NCBI GenBank assembly: GCA_030407315.1
Contig: JALQPE010003003.1
Span: 1 to 64,000 of the forward strand
DNA: 64,000 nucleotides
Source of the DNA: Asparagopsis taxiformis
Lineage: Eukaryota > Rhodophyta > Florideophyceae > Bonnemaisoniales > Bonnemaisoniaceae
Direction: 5' to 3'
Position 1 is the stretch's first letter, and every line of letters starts with the position of its first letter. A program made the position numbers and the translations under genes. The notes under the pieces were generated by a model that worked only from the letters and a program-made list of their open reading frames with translations, did not search any database and was not told where the DNA came from. Positions 10,426 through 19,840 of the stretch are shown piece after piece.

Positions 10426-11799
10426 CGCAATGGTCTGAGTTTGTTGTTCCACTTGAGAGTATGCGTTTTCAACAATGTACGTTGCAGCTGACAGAGGTTG
10501 TGTGATATATATAGCGACAGCACATAACTCGTTTACATTGCATTGTAATGGCGGGTCTGGAGTAGAATTGGTAGAAATTGAAGGTGTGCGTGTGTGTATG
10601 TATGTGTGTGTGTCAAGCAGCTGACAGTAGAATGGAGGGTTTGGTTGGGTTGCATTGTTGGGTCGAGTTCCATAACGGGGGGATTGCGACATAGACGCAG
10701 GGGGCGAGCCAATAGTCGAGTGATATCGAGATGACGTTGGCCAAGCAAGCGAGCGTATCGGCACGTATCGCGCAACGGTCGTGCGGGAGATCTGGAATGA
10801 GGAGGCGTTAAGCACAAAAGTTTACAGTTGCGCGTCTGGCATGGGCACATGACGACATAATGGGGGAGCATTGATTCAGGGCCCACGTGACGGATTGTCA
10901 TCAACAATTGCTAGTGAGGGTCGCAGGCGAGGCGGATTGGTGATTGCGCCAGTGAGTTTGACGTCCTGGAATCGTGCGTGCGTTCCAATGCGTGTAAGTG
11001 TGCAGCATTGGTCGGCGCCAGCTGGCTGCTTGTTGTGCGCGCATTGCTGGAGTCTACCAAGATACAGCTAATCGCGCAGCGCTACTGTAATTAATTGGAA
11101 CCAAATAATTACATCGAATAGAGTATGACATTGTTGCTGTATGCAATAATTACAATTACGGCGCACGCGTGCTTTGGTGACGGCCTTATTATGGCAGGGA
11201 TCGATCACAAAAATGCGAATCAGATTTTTGCTTTTGTACATTTAGCGTAATCGACCAACCAAAAGTTGCCATTTGTCGCCCGTTATCATAGCAGTCATTC
11301 TTTTCTCCACATGGGCCATTTTTCTCGCAGCGAGCGAAGCACACACTTGAAACTTGTACTCTTCCATAACAAATCGACGTGCTCGAGCCGTGTGTTCGCT
11401 CATGTTCTGATCGCTTGATGCGCTCCGTTCGGCTCTGGGTGGTGAGCCTCTTCCATATCGCCTCCTTGCCACACGAAACACCACGTCTCCTCTTTCCCGC
11501 CACTGGTACTGTCCCGGTGTCCTTGCATCACTCAGTCAGCCACCAGCAGATCGCCACATTGTCTACAATCTCACCCCAACAATGTCACTCCCCTCGAAAC
11601 ATCTATACATGTGCATTCACCGTTCGACCGTTTCTCTAAATACCCATGCAATTCCTCTTCATCCTGTTACCGTCCGTCGAGCCCGCATAATTTCCATATA
11701 GTCATTCTATGCTTTGTTCCCACTTGCTCCCCACGCCTGTCGTCGCACATCCAATGCAACTGCCTTTCTAATTTCTCACCACTCCACATTTGACAAAGC
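10426..11799. other. Long intergenic region, 1.37 kb
   Basis: No convincing gene. The left half is G/T-rich on the plus strand and includes a GT-rich microsatellite at 10583-10613. From about 11440 to the next ATG the plus strand becomes strongly C/T-rich, as it does before other plus-strand genes here; this is probably the promoter and leader of the C2H2 gene. A minus-strand ATG frame at 11242-11403 (53 codons) could not be supported. Confidence 0.6.
10583..10613. repeat. GT-rich microsatellite
   Basis: Imperfect (GT)n/(GTAT)n tract of about 30 bp within intergenic DNA. Confidence 0.8.
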
Positions 11800-13110
11800 A
11801 TGCCGGCTGCCACCAACCGTAGCATTTCCCCAATTCACAAGAAGAGAACAAAATCGACTTTGCGCAACATCCCAACTCTCTTCACTTCGCCCCCACCCCA
11901 TTCCCCCGATCATACCCTAGGTTCTCCGAGCAGCGTTACCGGCCAGGACCATCTCAACGCACTCCTCTCCAACTTTTTAACACCGTATATGCAGCACGCC
12001 GCCGACGCCACCGCTACTCCTCTCAAACAGGAAACAAGCCAAGTTTCAGAGGAATCCAATCTCATCGACGTCATCACAGCCAGCAACGATTTCATCGTTC
12101 TTCCCTCCGTCAACTACACCTCGCTTTGGTCGGAAACTTCTCCAATGTCGCGCGAAACACGCTCCGATGACAACCGCGACCCACCACCACCACCACCACG
12201 CCGCACTACCCCTCCCACCGAGACCACTCCATCCCCCCCGCCCGCAGAAAGACCCACCAATAGGCCGCCGAGAGGAAGGAGAACTGCGCCCACATCCAAC
12301 CTTCGTTGCGACATTTGCCATCAATTCTATTCCAGGAGAGACAATCTGCGTGTTCACCAAAGAGTGCACTCTGGCGAAAGGCCGTACCAATGCGCCTATT
12401 GTCACAAACCCTTCCGTTGGCTAGGTGCATTGCGCACGCATGAAAGCAATCATCAGCGAGACGGCGACCAGATCCAACCGCGCACCACAACCGCTCCCGC
12501 TACCAATGAACAGAACCCACAAAGGAGTGTCGAATCTTTGTCCGTACTGCCAACTACGGCAAGTCCTTCTCAACTTGCTCCCCCACTCCCTCTACCAACC
12601 GTTGCATCCTCCCCAGTGTCTGCAAATCAACCTCAGATTGTGTTGCCGCAGTCCGCCGACTATGTTGCCCAAGCTGTGCCACATCTTAGCGCGCAGCAGC
12701 CAATCACCGCCCACGTCAGCTCTCACATTGCGGCTCAACAACATATAACGCCTGCGCAAGTACCGTCCAACCCATTGCTGCATGCTCCAAATTTGCCGCC
12801 ATCTACTAACGCTCACTTGTTCCCGTTGCAAATGCCTCACGCACCGGTTGCTGTCACCCATCATCAACCGGAGGTTGCGCAACAAATACAGGAACAACTC
12901 ATCAGCGTGCAAACTAGCCGACCGCTGGAACTGAGCCTAGACCTACTCGCTACCACAGGACAAGAGCTCGGCAACGCATCGCCTGGTCCGTTCGTTTCCG
13001 AAGAGGATCCAGGCGATAGTCCGCTGTTTGCTGCATCTCAAAATCGGTGGCCCGAAGTTTTGGATGATACTATTGGCGAAGAGCATCGCGAAAACACGAC
13101 CGAAGAGTGA
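11800..13110 (+). CDS. Two-finger C2H2 zinc-finger protein, probable transcription factor
   Basis: Two C2H2 fingers occupy about residues 170-220 of 436. Finger 1 has CDIC and HQRVH; finger 2 has CAYC and HESNH; the linker is SGERPYQ, close to the classical TGEKP linker. Finger 2 carries the motif PFRW. The N-terminus is basic (KKRTK near residue 14, a possible nuclear localisation signal). Between it and the fingers lies Ser/Thr/Pro-rich sequence with a proline run, and after the fingers a long Gln/Pro/His-rich tail ends in an acidic stretch, typical of activation regions. The ATG at 11800 follows a C/T-rich leader. DNA binding is inferred from the fingers; the target is unknown. The second C2H2 gene at 15788 has a similar finger arrangement. 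Confidence 0.85.
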   Translation: MPAATNRSISPIHKKRTKSTLRNIPTLFTSPPPHSPDHTLGSPSSVTGQDHLNALLSNFLTPYMQHAADATATPLKQETSQVSEESNLIDVITASNDFIVLPSVNYTSLWSETSPMSRETRSDDNRDPPPPPPRRTTPPTETTPSPPPAERPTNRPPRGRRTAPTSNLRCDICHQFYSRRDNLRVHQRVHSGERPYQCAYCHKPFRWLGALRTHESNHQRDGDQIQPRTTTAPATNEQNPQRSVESLSVLPTTASPSQLAPPLPLPTVASSPVSANQPQIVLPQSADYVAQAVPHLSAQQPITAHVSSHIAAQQHITPAQVPSNPLLHAPNLPPSTNAHLFPLQMPHAPVAVTHHQPEVAQQIQEQLISVQTSRPLELSLDLLATTGQELGNASPGPFVSEEDPGDSPLFAASQNRWPEVLDDTIGEEHRENTTEE

Positions 13111-13707
13111 CCATGTTTATGTTTTGCACTGTCGAATGCGGGGGATAAAACGAATATCAAGCTATGTTTCCAGTGCAGCGAAAGGAATTTAGTTCAGTTT
13201 TGAATGTACAAAACCTCATGATAAATAGGATAGTTACTAATCAAGATGAAGTATCTCGTTAAACTAGAACATAATTTTCCCAAGAAGCCGCACGAGATGG
13301 TTTTGTGGCAGTGGAAAGCGTCGATGATCGGAATCGCCACCGTTTATTGCACGACGAAGAAGAGTTTACGGTCCCCGGCGATTGTGCGGCGCTGTGTTGC
13401 ATTCTCATCATTGGGTGGTGCTCAAAACTTTTTTCGAAAAATCAACATGAAATTGCGTGGGTTGATCGTGGGCCGACATTAAATGCGACCATTGAAAAGT
13501 AGTGGGCGCACACTGGCAACAACACCTCCCATTACATGTAGCTATGCCGTGATGCCGTTCGCCATTGCGTTGTGCGCTGTTCATGCAGCAAGACATCGTT
13601 CCAAAACCAGTTTTGTCGCAGGAGCACCGCGTGCGGATATCAAACTTTAAATAAATGCTCGCCTGACAAAACTTGCAACTTGGTCGTCATCCATTGCACG
13701 AATTACA
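13111..13707. other. Intergenic, about 600 bp
   Basis: Holds an ATG frame of 78 codons at 13246-13482 and a competing non-ATG frame at 13305-13502. Neither resembles a known protein. An AATAAA-type signal (TTTAAATAAATGC) lies near 13650, just before the bZIP gene. Confidence 0.5.
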
Positions 13708-14544
13708 ATGAATATACAGAAAAAGGGTCGTGCTTGTTACACCAACGATAGCCCCACGCTGTTTCCATCTTTTCCGTTAGAACTACCAGGTGAAAGTAAT
13801 GATGCTGCGCTTCCGTTTACTGGCAAATTGGCGTTTGGCGCCAGCTCACCTTCACCACGAGCTGTTGAAACATGGCAACCGACTTCACCATTAGATTTCG
13901 ACTGTGCACCGAAACTGGACTTTCTCGATTTTCCAAATCTGCTCGACGCCGAGCTGGATGTAAGAGAAAATGTTCCTTTTCAACTAGTTGAAAGCTGTTC
14001 GCCAGTGCTGACCGACGCGACATCGGCCAGAGCGAATGATGCTAGTGATGATGCGGTGATAGCGGAAAGTGAAACGGCAACTATAGTACAATCTGAAGGT
14101 GGCAACTGCGAAACAACTCCTCTTCGTCTACAATTAGCTTATTTGGAAAATGTATTGAACGGATCTACACAAGGGTTTGAAGGAGTTGAGATTGGGCATT
14201 TAAATGAGTATAGTTTGAAAGGGGAACAATCGGAGAAGATGGCGTCGTCGTTGGGTCGGAGCGGCGGTGGTGGCGGGAGCAAAGGGATTTGCAAAGTGGC
14301 GCAAACAAGTAGGGGTATCACATCGGGGCGTGGAAAAAGCAAGGGGAATAGCGAGTGGGCACATTTAAGTGAGGAGGAATTGAAGAAATTGCGACGGGTA
14401 AAGAATCGTGCCAGCGTTGAAAAGTGTCGGACGAAACAGCGACTACGAATGGAAGCGTTACAAATGGAGATGAACGTGTTGACATGTGAGAATTTGGTGA
14501 TGCGCGAGACGGCCAATAAGTTGGACGGGATGTGGTTGAGTTGA
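13708..14544 (+). CDS. bZIP transcription factor
   Basis: The last 45 or so of 278 residues form a bZIP domain. The basic region RRVKNRASVEKCRTKQR contains the invariant N-x7-R pair (Asn233, Arg241), and leucine or methionine heptads follow in a short zipper ending near the C-terminus. The N-terminal 200 residues are acidic and Ser/Thr-rich, as in an activation domain, with a Gly-rich and basic stretch (about 185-215) before the basic region. The zipper is unusually short, about three heptads, so dimerisation may need a longer-zipper partner. A single exon, with the ATG at 13708 the first in frame. Binding site and partners cannot be read from the sequence. Confidence 0.85.
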   Translation: MNIQKKGRACYTNDSPTLFPSFPLELPGESNDAALPFTGKLAFGASSPSPRAVETWQPTSPLDFDCAPKLDFLDFPNLLDAELDVRENVPFQLVESCSPVLTDATSARANDASDDAVIAESETATIVQSEGGNCETTPLRLQLAYLENVLNGSTQGFEGVEIGHLNEYSLKGEQSEKMASSLGRSGGGGGSKGICKVAQTSRGITSGRGKSKGNSEWAHLSEEELKKLRRVKNRASVEKCRTKQRLRMEALQMEMNVLTCENLVMRETANKLDGMWLS

Positions 14545-15787
14545 ATTAATAAAGCGAGTTGATTTCAATTACAAAGCATGAATTGGAATTGGAGGACATT
14601 GCTGTAACGGAACATGTAGTGCGTGCGTCAGCGGATGGTGGAACAAAAGTGGCGAATCGGAATGTGGTTGGATCATTCCATGCGTGTGCCTGCGAGGAAG
14701 TGAACTGTAATCTATTTTATTAATGATGGATGCAATTCGAAGCAGATTAGATTGGCAGCACTTACATGTGCGGCGTTAACAAGATGGCCAAGTTGGCGTC
14801 TGATTGCGAAAGAGGACGCCATGATAGGCCATGGAGTAGAAACGTTGAGGGTACGTCAGGTTTTTGGTCGAGCTTGTATTATGTCGTTTAGTGGAGTGAT
14901 TTAGTGTGTGTTGTTAGCAGTAGTAATCAGGGAGGTAGGATCGATGGTGGATGTTGCGGCGCAGCAGCACGGTACAGCATGGTCTAAATCGGAGTTGGTA
15001 TCAGAATTACACAACAACGGGGGGGAGGTCGGTTTGCTCTCCGCACGGGTGCGAGTACAAAGTGTTTACACGTGATGATGAATTGGAAGCAGGTGCGAGT
15101 TTGCTTCAATAGAAGTGCTGACAGAAGGGATGGAGTTTGTGGTGGCGAACGAGTTCGGTAATGTGAGTGACGGGACGGCCACAGATCATCATCAAGATGG
15201 AATTCAATGTGCGGGCTATTTTTACTGAACGTTGGATGTTTACAGGAAGCTAAATTCAAAGTGTGAATTCGACACAACACGGTGCAGGAACGTCAAAGTG
15301 AGTCGACAGTGCGCGCAACACGTAGTTGGGTGACAGAGTGGACCGCGGGTCGGATGAATTCGACGCATTGAATTCGAGCATCGAATCGGACCATGCGGGT
15401 GTAAAGTCTTACATGTTGCAACGAACGGGTCCACGGTACGTGTAAAACAGCAGTGCAACACGCTGTAGCCCCCATGAAAAGAATGCAAAAAAACTTACCT
15501 CCGCCACCGTCCACACATGACAGCCACGCCAAGTCAGTCAAAGCGACTTGTCTACGTCACTTGACTTGCGTGCCTGCCCCCATTTCTCATTAACGCCCTC
15601 CGATACAATCTATATCATATGAACAACAATCCTTGGTCCTCGCCGCTCCTATCGCTTCTAAACCTCAGTCTTTATTATCCCTCCTGATACAACCAACACC
15701 TTCACTCACCCACCCATCCATCATTCGTTCCAGACGTCGATCGCTTCGCATCCCTCCCGCCCGCCCGCCCGCCCACCCACTCTCAAC
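14545..15787. other. Long intergenic region, 1.24 kb
   Basis: No supportable gene. The first 0.9 kb are G/A- and G/T-rich on the plus strand. After about 15540 the composition flips to C/T-rich and ends in a CCGC repeat (15755-15780) just before the next ATG. This is a likely long promoter and leader. Confidence 0.6.
15755..15780. repeat. (CCGC)n/(CCAC)n simple repeat
   Basis: Short C-rich tetranucleotide tract in the probable 5' leader of the downstream C2H2 gene. Confidence 0.8.
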
Positions 15788-16720
15788 ATGACTTCCACTC
15801 CACGCAATTCCTCACCATCCTTCCATCCTGGCGCTTCCTCCTCGGAAACCCACACCTGCCCCTACAACGACTGTCGCAAGTCCTTTTCCAAAAAGTACAA
15901 CCTCAAAGCACACCTCCGACTGCACACCGGCGAGCAGCCCTTCGAATGCGACCGTCCCGATTGCAAGAAGAAATTCAAGTGGCGTTCGTCATTATCGAGT
16001 CACACCATTTGGCATTCCAGAAAGGATAACGGCTCCATTCCGTCTACAACACCCGATTCAAAATCCAATGCCAAACAAAAACAGTCGCTGCCCACCAATT
16101 CAACCTCTTGGCGGTCCACTACCAGTGACCGTTTGTCCAAATCTCCTTGCTCACCAATCTCTAAAGCTAACAAACGCAAACGTCCGCGCGTCGAACCACA
16201 CCCACAGCAAATTGCTGCTCCTGTCGTGAAGACGCCCAATCTTTCATTACATGCTATATCCGATCCTTCGTACTGTATTACTGCACCGAAAGCACCGCCG
16301 ACAGCGGTGCCCTACTGCAGTGATGCTACGTCGGCATGCACTGGCACGCCGATGGCAGTGAAGAAACAGAAAGTGCTTTGCCATCAACAACAGCAACAAC
16401 AAGCGCTCAATACGGATGCATCAATGAAGCTGCCGAGTTCGCCGGTCACGAGCGATGGCGATAGGTCGGAACAATCGCTAGATGCGGAATTGTTCTCTGT
16501 CGATTTATTACCGCCGCTGGTCGGCGGAGACGGCGAGGGTCTGTCATTGGACGCCGATGATGTGAGTACTTTGTTAACGGGCGACGGTGTGGGCAGTTTA
16601 TTTGGATGCGCTTCACCGTCGTGTGGAACGCTAAATAGTCTAGATACGCGGTTTGGGCCGCTCGCAGCTTTTGATCTTGATAACTTGAGCCTCGGTACGA
16701 GAAAAGTGGAGGGACTTTGA
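15788..16720 (+). CDS. Two-finger C2H2 zinc-finger protein, probable transcription factor
   Basis: Two fingers lie close to the N-terminus (about residues 24-81 of 310). Each has a four-residue insert between its cysteines, in the style CPYNDC and CDRPDC, and they are joined by the linker TGEQPFE. The histidine arms are HLRLH and HTIWH, and finger 2 contains KFKW. After the fingers come a Ser/Lys-rich region with basic clusters (KANKRKRPR, a probable nuclear signal), a short Gln run and an acidic C-terminal part. The finger arms and the F-R/K-W motif in finger 2 resemble the gene at 11800, which suggests an old local duplication, although the cysteine spacing differs. Confidence 0.85.
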   Translation: MTSTPRNSSPSFHPGASSSETHTCPYNDCRKSFSKKYNLKAHLRLHTGEQPFECDRPDCKKKFKWRSSLSSHTIWHSRKDNGSIPSTTPDSKSNAKQKQSLPTNSTSWRSTTSDRLSKSPCSPISKANKRKRPRVEPHPQQIAAPVVKTPNLSLHAISDPSYCITAPKAPPTAVPYCSDATSACTGTPMAVKKQKVLCHQQQQQQALNTDASMKLPSSPVTSDGDRSEQSLDAELFSVDLLPPLVGGDGEGLSLDADDVSTLLTGDGVGSLFGCASPSCGTLNSLDTRFGPLAAFDLDNLSLGTRKVEGL

Positions 16721-17224
16721 GTGTATATCGGGCTTTGTACATTAGCGTGATAAACAGTATCCTAATTGTAAAGTCGGGTGTGTTGAAGGAAATCGATATC
16801 AATTAGATATGACAATCCAGCGTTTGAATTGTAGCGCAATGCTGCCGCACGCGTTGACGCCGTTTGAATTTTCTGCCGCCCGTGATGCACCGTTGAAACT
16901 TGGCCGCACAATCGATGCGCACGCTCTCCACGTGGACTTGTCACTTGGATGCACTCCACTCATCACTCATGACTGCGTCTGCGTTTGCGTCCGCGCCCGC
17001 GCCCACGCCCGCATCCGAAATAACTTTCCCTTCACCGCGTCCGCGCATCTTCGCCACACGTGTCAATTGATCAATTACAATTTCCACATCTCAATTCCTT
17101 TTTCCTACCTGCCTGTCTTGTAACAGTTGCCCACCACCCACCTCGTTCCCCTTCATCACACATTATCTCATCGTCATCCATATCGCTCACATGTCACTCG
17201 TCTCGCCCTCCTCCTCGTCCAACC
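16721..17224. other. Intergenic, about 500 bp
   Basis: The probable promoter and leader of the lipase gene. It holds a short alternating GCG/CCC tract near 16980-17015 and then C/T-rich sequence up to the ATG at 17225. No gene seen. Confidence 0.6.
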
Positions 17225-19654
17225 ATGTCCATCCTGGATGATTTACTCCAGTCTGCACGAGCGCTCGAAGGCGCCGCAGTGGCACTGTCCCATTGCTTGC
17301 GCCCGTCAACAAAACGTCCCAATCCCTCCCCACCGCTCATGGACACTTTTCGAGAATGTGAAGCATTTGCCATCACAACACGAGCTGTTATGGAGGAAGC
17401 CAAACCAGTTTTGCCTCTGCTCTCCGAAAAATCGCATTGCATTGGTCGTTCGCCCTCTCTCAACATTGCAGCTTCTCGAGTCTGTAACGGATTCGACTCC
17501 CTCGCACTCATTCTCATAACCCTTTTCGACGCTTCCACATCCTCAATTCTTGAAGTGGCTGGGAATCACACTAGATGGCTGGTTTCCCCACTGCAAGCAA
17601 TTGGTTCCGGCCTGGATAGGGTGCAAGCACATCATGGTCAGCTGCGTGCGATGTACGGAATTATTCACATGGCTGCTAAGATTGTTACCCATGTGGACGT
17701 TAGCAAAACTCTCTTCGTAGAGATCAGTGGATCCGGTGCGCATCCGGAATTGAATCCGGCGCGATGGCGAGCCGCAATTAAGATGGATGATTTCTATGGT
17801 AGACACTTTGGATTTCATTATTCTCCAGAAATGCGAAATGTATTGCGCGTTGTGAACATTGCTAGAGAATCGGTTGCTAAATCACACGCCGCTTCCGATG
17901 GACTTACATCGTCGCCACTCGTGCAAAACATGTCCATGCTCGGCTGGGGGTGGGTGTACTCCAACATGGTTCTGATGAATAATCTTGGTCTTCCTATAGA
18001 TGCCGTCAATCAAATCGGTGCCGACAATCAGAACGAGCGCGTTTCCATTGCTGCGTTGCGAAAATTTATGAATCTTGTCGAGGAACCTATTGTGGCTGGC
18101 GTTAGTGGACTCGCAAGTGCAGATGTTACCATTGATCAAATGTTTTCGATGCCACATCCAGGAACTCCAGAAGGTCTAGATGCACTGCAATCTCCGACTC
18201 ACGATGAATTATTGCGTCAAGTTCTTATTACGGTCACTGATCCCGTTCAAGTCAGGATTATGAGCTATAAACCGAGACCGATTCAATTGCCGAGTTTGTA
18301 TAGGGAAAAGAAAAGTCAAAAGCCTGCCAAGACACATTCCAATGGTAGAAGACCAGCGGAAGTGGTCGAATTTGAAATGATCAACAGAAGTAGTAGTACA
18401 GCCAGTCTCTCGTCTGCAGGACATGCGGCCGCGCAACACGACAGACTCGACACGTATGAAGAGCCTGCGCTTCCGAAACGGGGCATGAATGGACGCGAGG
18501 TGGATGACGTGTTGCGGTCGACGAGCGAAACGCGCGTTACAGTTGCAAACGCAAAACAACAAAAAAGCAGTATCAAGTATATCCAATCGCCGACCACTTC
18601 TAAAGTGCTCAAGTCTGAGCATCAAAACACAAAGGCAGTGCGGTATCAAACTGGCGATGCGGAACGCGTGACACAGGACGGATTTGGAGAGAGAAGGAAA
18701 TCGATTACAGAGACATTAAGCGGAGCAGCTGACAGCAGTTTTCTGGCGTCGACCATCAAAACGGAGCTGATCAAACTTCATTCAAATGTTTCATCATTTC
18801 TCGGCATCGAGGAAGCAAGAGCAGCGACCGGACTAATTTTTCATTTCCACGGCGGTGGATTCGTTTCCCAGAGCAGCAACAGTCATGCGGCGTACATGAA
18901 GGAGTGGTGTGCCAGCGTGCCCGACGCCGTTTTGCTATCAATCGACTACAAACTAGCGCCGGAGCACAAATTTCCAATTGCAGTTCATGAGTGCGTCTAC
19001 GCGTACATCTGGGCGTTACAAAATGCGGAACGACTTGGAACGCGCGCCGAACGTGTGGTATTCGCCGGCGACAGTGCCGGAGGCAATCTAGCGATTGCTA
19101 CCGCACTGAAATTGGCACAACTCGGCGTACGACAACCGGACGGCATCTGCATCGCCTATCCGGCACTGCATGTTCGCGTTGCATGGAGTCCTTCGAGATT
19201 ATTGTCCTTCTTCGATCCCATGCTACCGCTGAGCGTGCTGGAACTGTGCGTCAAATCGTATGTGCCGGACGATGAGCGCGAAGTGGAGAGAGGCGGTGCG
19301 TTTATATCGCCGGTTGGGGCTAGCGCGGAGGATTTGAAAAAACTACCGGCGATCACAATGATTTGCGGCTCGTTAGACCCATTGCTGGACGACTCGATTA
19401 TGTTTGCGCATCGTTTGAAGGAATGCGGTCGGGAGGGCGATATTGTGCGCGTCTACGATTCGATGCCGCATGGCTTTTTGAATATGAGTCTTGTGAATGA
19501 TACGGCACGACAAGGAATGCAGTTTTTGGCCAAGATGATTGCAGAGTATTTGCAAGTGGCGTTTCAGAAGGGGAAGAGCGGTAAGGACGGAGGAGATAAG
19601 GGCGCACAAGCGGACAAAGCTACGGCGATATCGCAATCGGTTGGAAACGAGTAA
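17225..19654 (+). CDS. Hormone-sensitive lipase (HSL/LIPE-type)
   Basis: HSL hydrolyses diacylglycerol and sterol or retinyl esters at lipid droplets. The protein is 809 residues. The N-terminal 300 or so resemble the HSL-specific N-terminal domain (for example the segment around NHTRWLVSPLQAIGSGLD). A variable Ser/Lys-rich linker follows at about 400-510, then an alpha/beta-hydrolase core. The oxyanion motif is HGGGF (from His542), the nucleophile elbow GDSAGG has Ser617, and Asp718 (in LDPLLDD) and His749 (in MPHGF) complete the triad. DPMLPLSVL also matches HSL. The ATG at 17225 was chosen because no ATG lies upstream in frame and the C/T-rich leader ends there. The linker is where animal HSL is phosphorylated; Ser-rich sequence here would allow similar control, but that is inference. 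Confidence 0.9.
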   Translation: MSILDDLLQSARALEGAAVALSHCLRPSTKRPNPSPPLMDTFRECEAFAITTRAVMEEAKPVLPLLSEKSHCIGRSPSLNIAASRVCNGFDSLALILITLFDASTSSILEVAGNHTRWLVSPLQAIGSGLDRVQAHHGQLRAMYGIIHMAAKIVTHVDVSKTLFVEISGSGAHPELNPARWRAAIKMDDFYGRHFGFHYSPEMRNVLRVVNIARESVAKSHAASDGLTSSPLVQNMSMLGWGWVYSNMVLMNNLGLPIDAVNQIGADNQNERVSIAALRKFMNLVEEPIVAGVSGLASADVTIDQMFSMPHPGTPEGLDALQSPTHDELLRQVLITVTDPVQVRIMSYKPRPIQLPSLYREKKSQKPAKTHSNGRRPAEVVEFEMINRSSSTASLSSAGHAAAQHDRLDTYEEPALPKRGMNGREVDDVLRSTSETRVTVANAKQQKSSIKYIQSPTTSKVLKSEHQNTKAVRYQTGDAERVTQDGFGERRKSITETLSGAADSSFLASTIKTELIKLHSNVSSFLGIEEARAATGLIFHFHGGGFVSQSSNSHAAYMKEWCASVPDAVLLSIDYKLAPEHKFPIAVHECVYAYIWALQNAERLGTRAERVVFAGDSAGGNLAIATALKLAQLGVRQPDGICIAYPALHVRVAWSPSRLLSFFDPMLPLSVLELCVKSYVPDDEREVERGGAFISPVGASAEDLKKLPAITMICGSLDPLLDDSIMFAHRLKECGREGDIVRVYDSMPHGFLNMSLVNDTARQGMQFLAKMIAEYLQVAFQKGKSGKDGGDKGAQADKATAISQSVGNE

Positions 19655-19840
19655 CTTAATGTTGTATATAGAAAGCAATACGTTAATTCAATTAGAAGCG
19701 CACACGTGTCAGTGTCAGGAACGACTAAATCGTTCATTTGCGTGGCCAACTTGAAAATAGTTTTCCATGACGGCTTGCAGCAACGACTCCATCCGTCATC
19801 GATCGATTTGCGACCCCGGCTCACAAACAACTCCAGTTCT

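Noticed and set aside
11242..11403. Small minus-strand frame (MSEHTARARRFV...)
   Set aside because: It reads somewhat like a protein, but 53 codons with no recognisable family and no supporting context is too little.
13246..13482. ATG frame of 78 codons between the C2H2 and bZIP genes
   Set aside because: A second frame overlaps it with equal plausibility and neither resembles a known protein.
17060..17224. Upstream extension of the HSL frame
   Set aside because: The extension has no ATG and reads through C/T-rich leader sequence; the first ATG at 17225 fits the family start.
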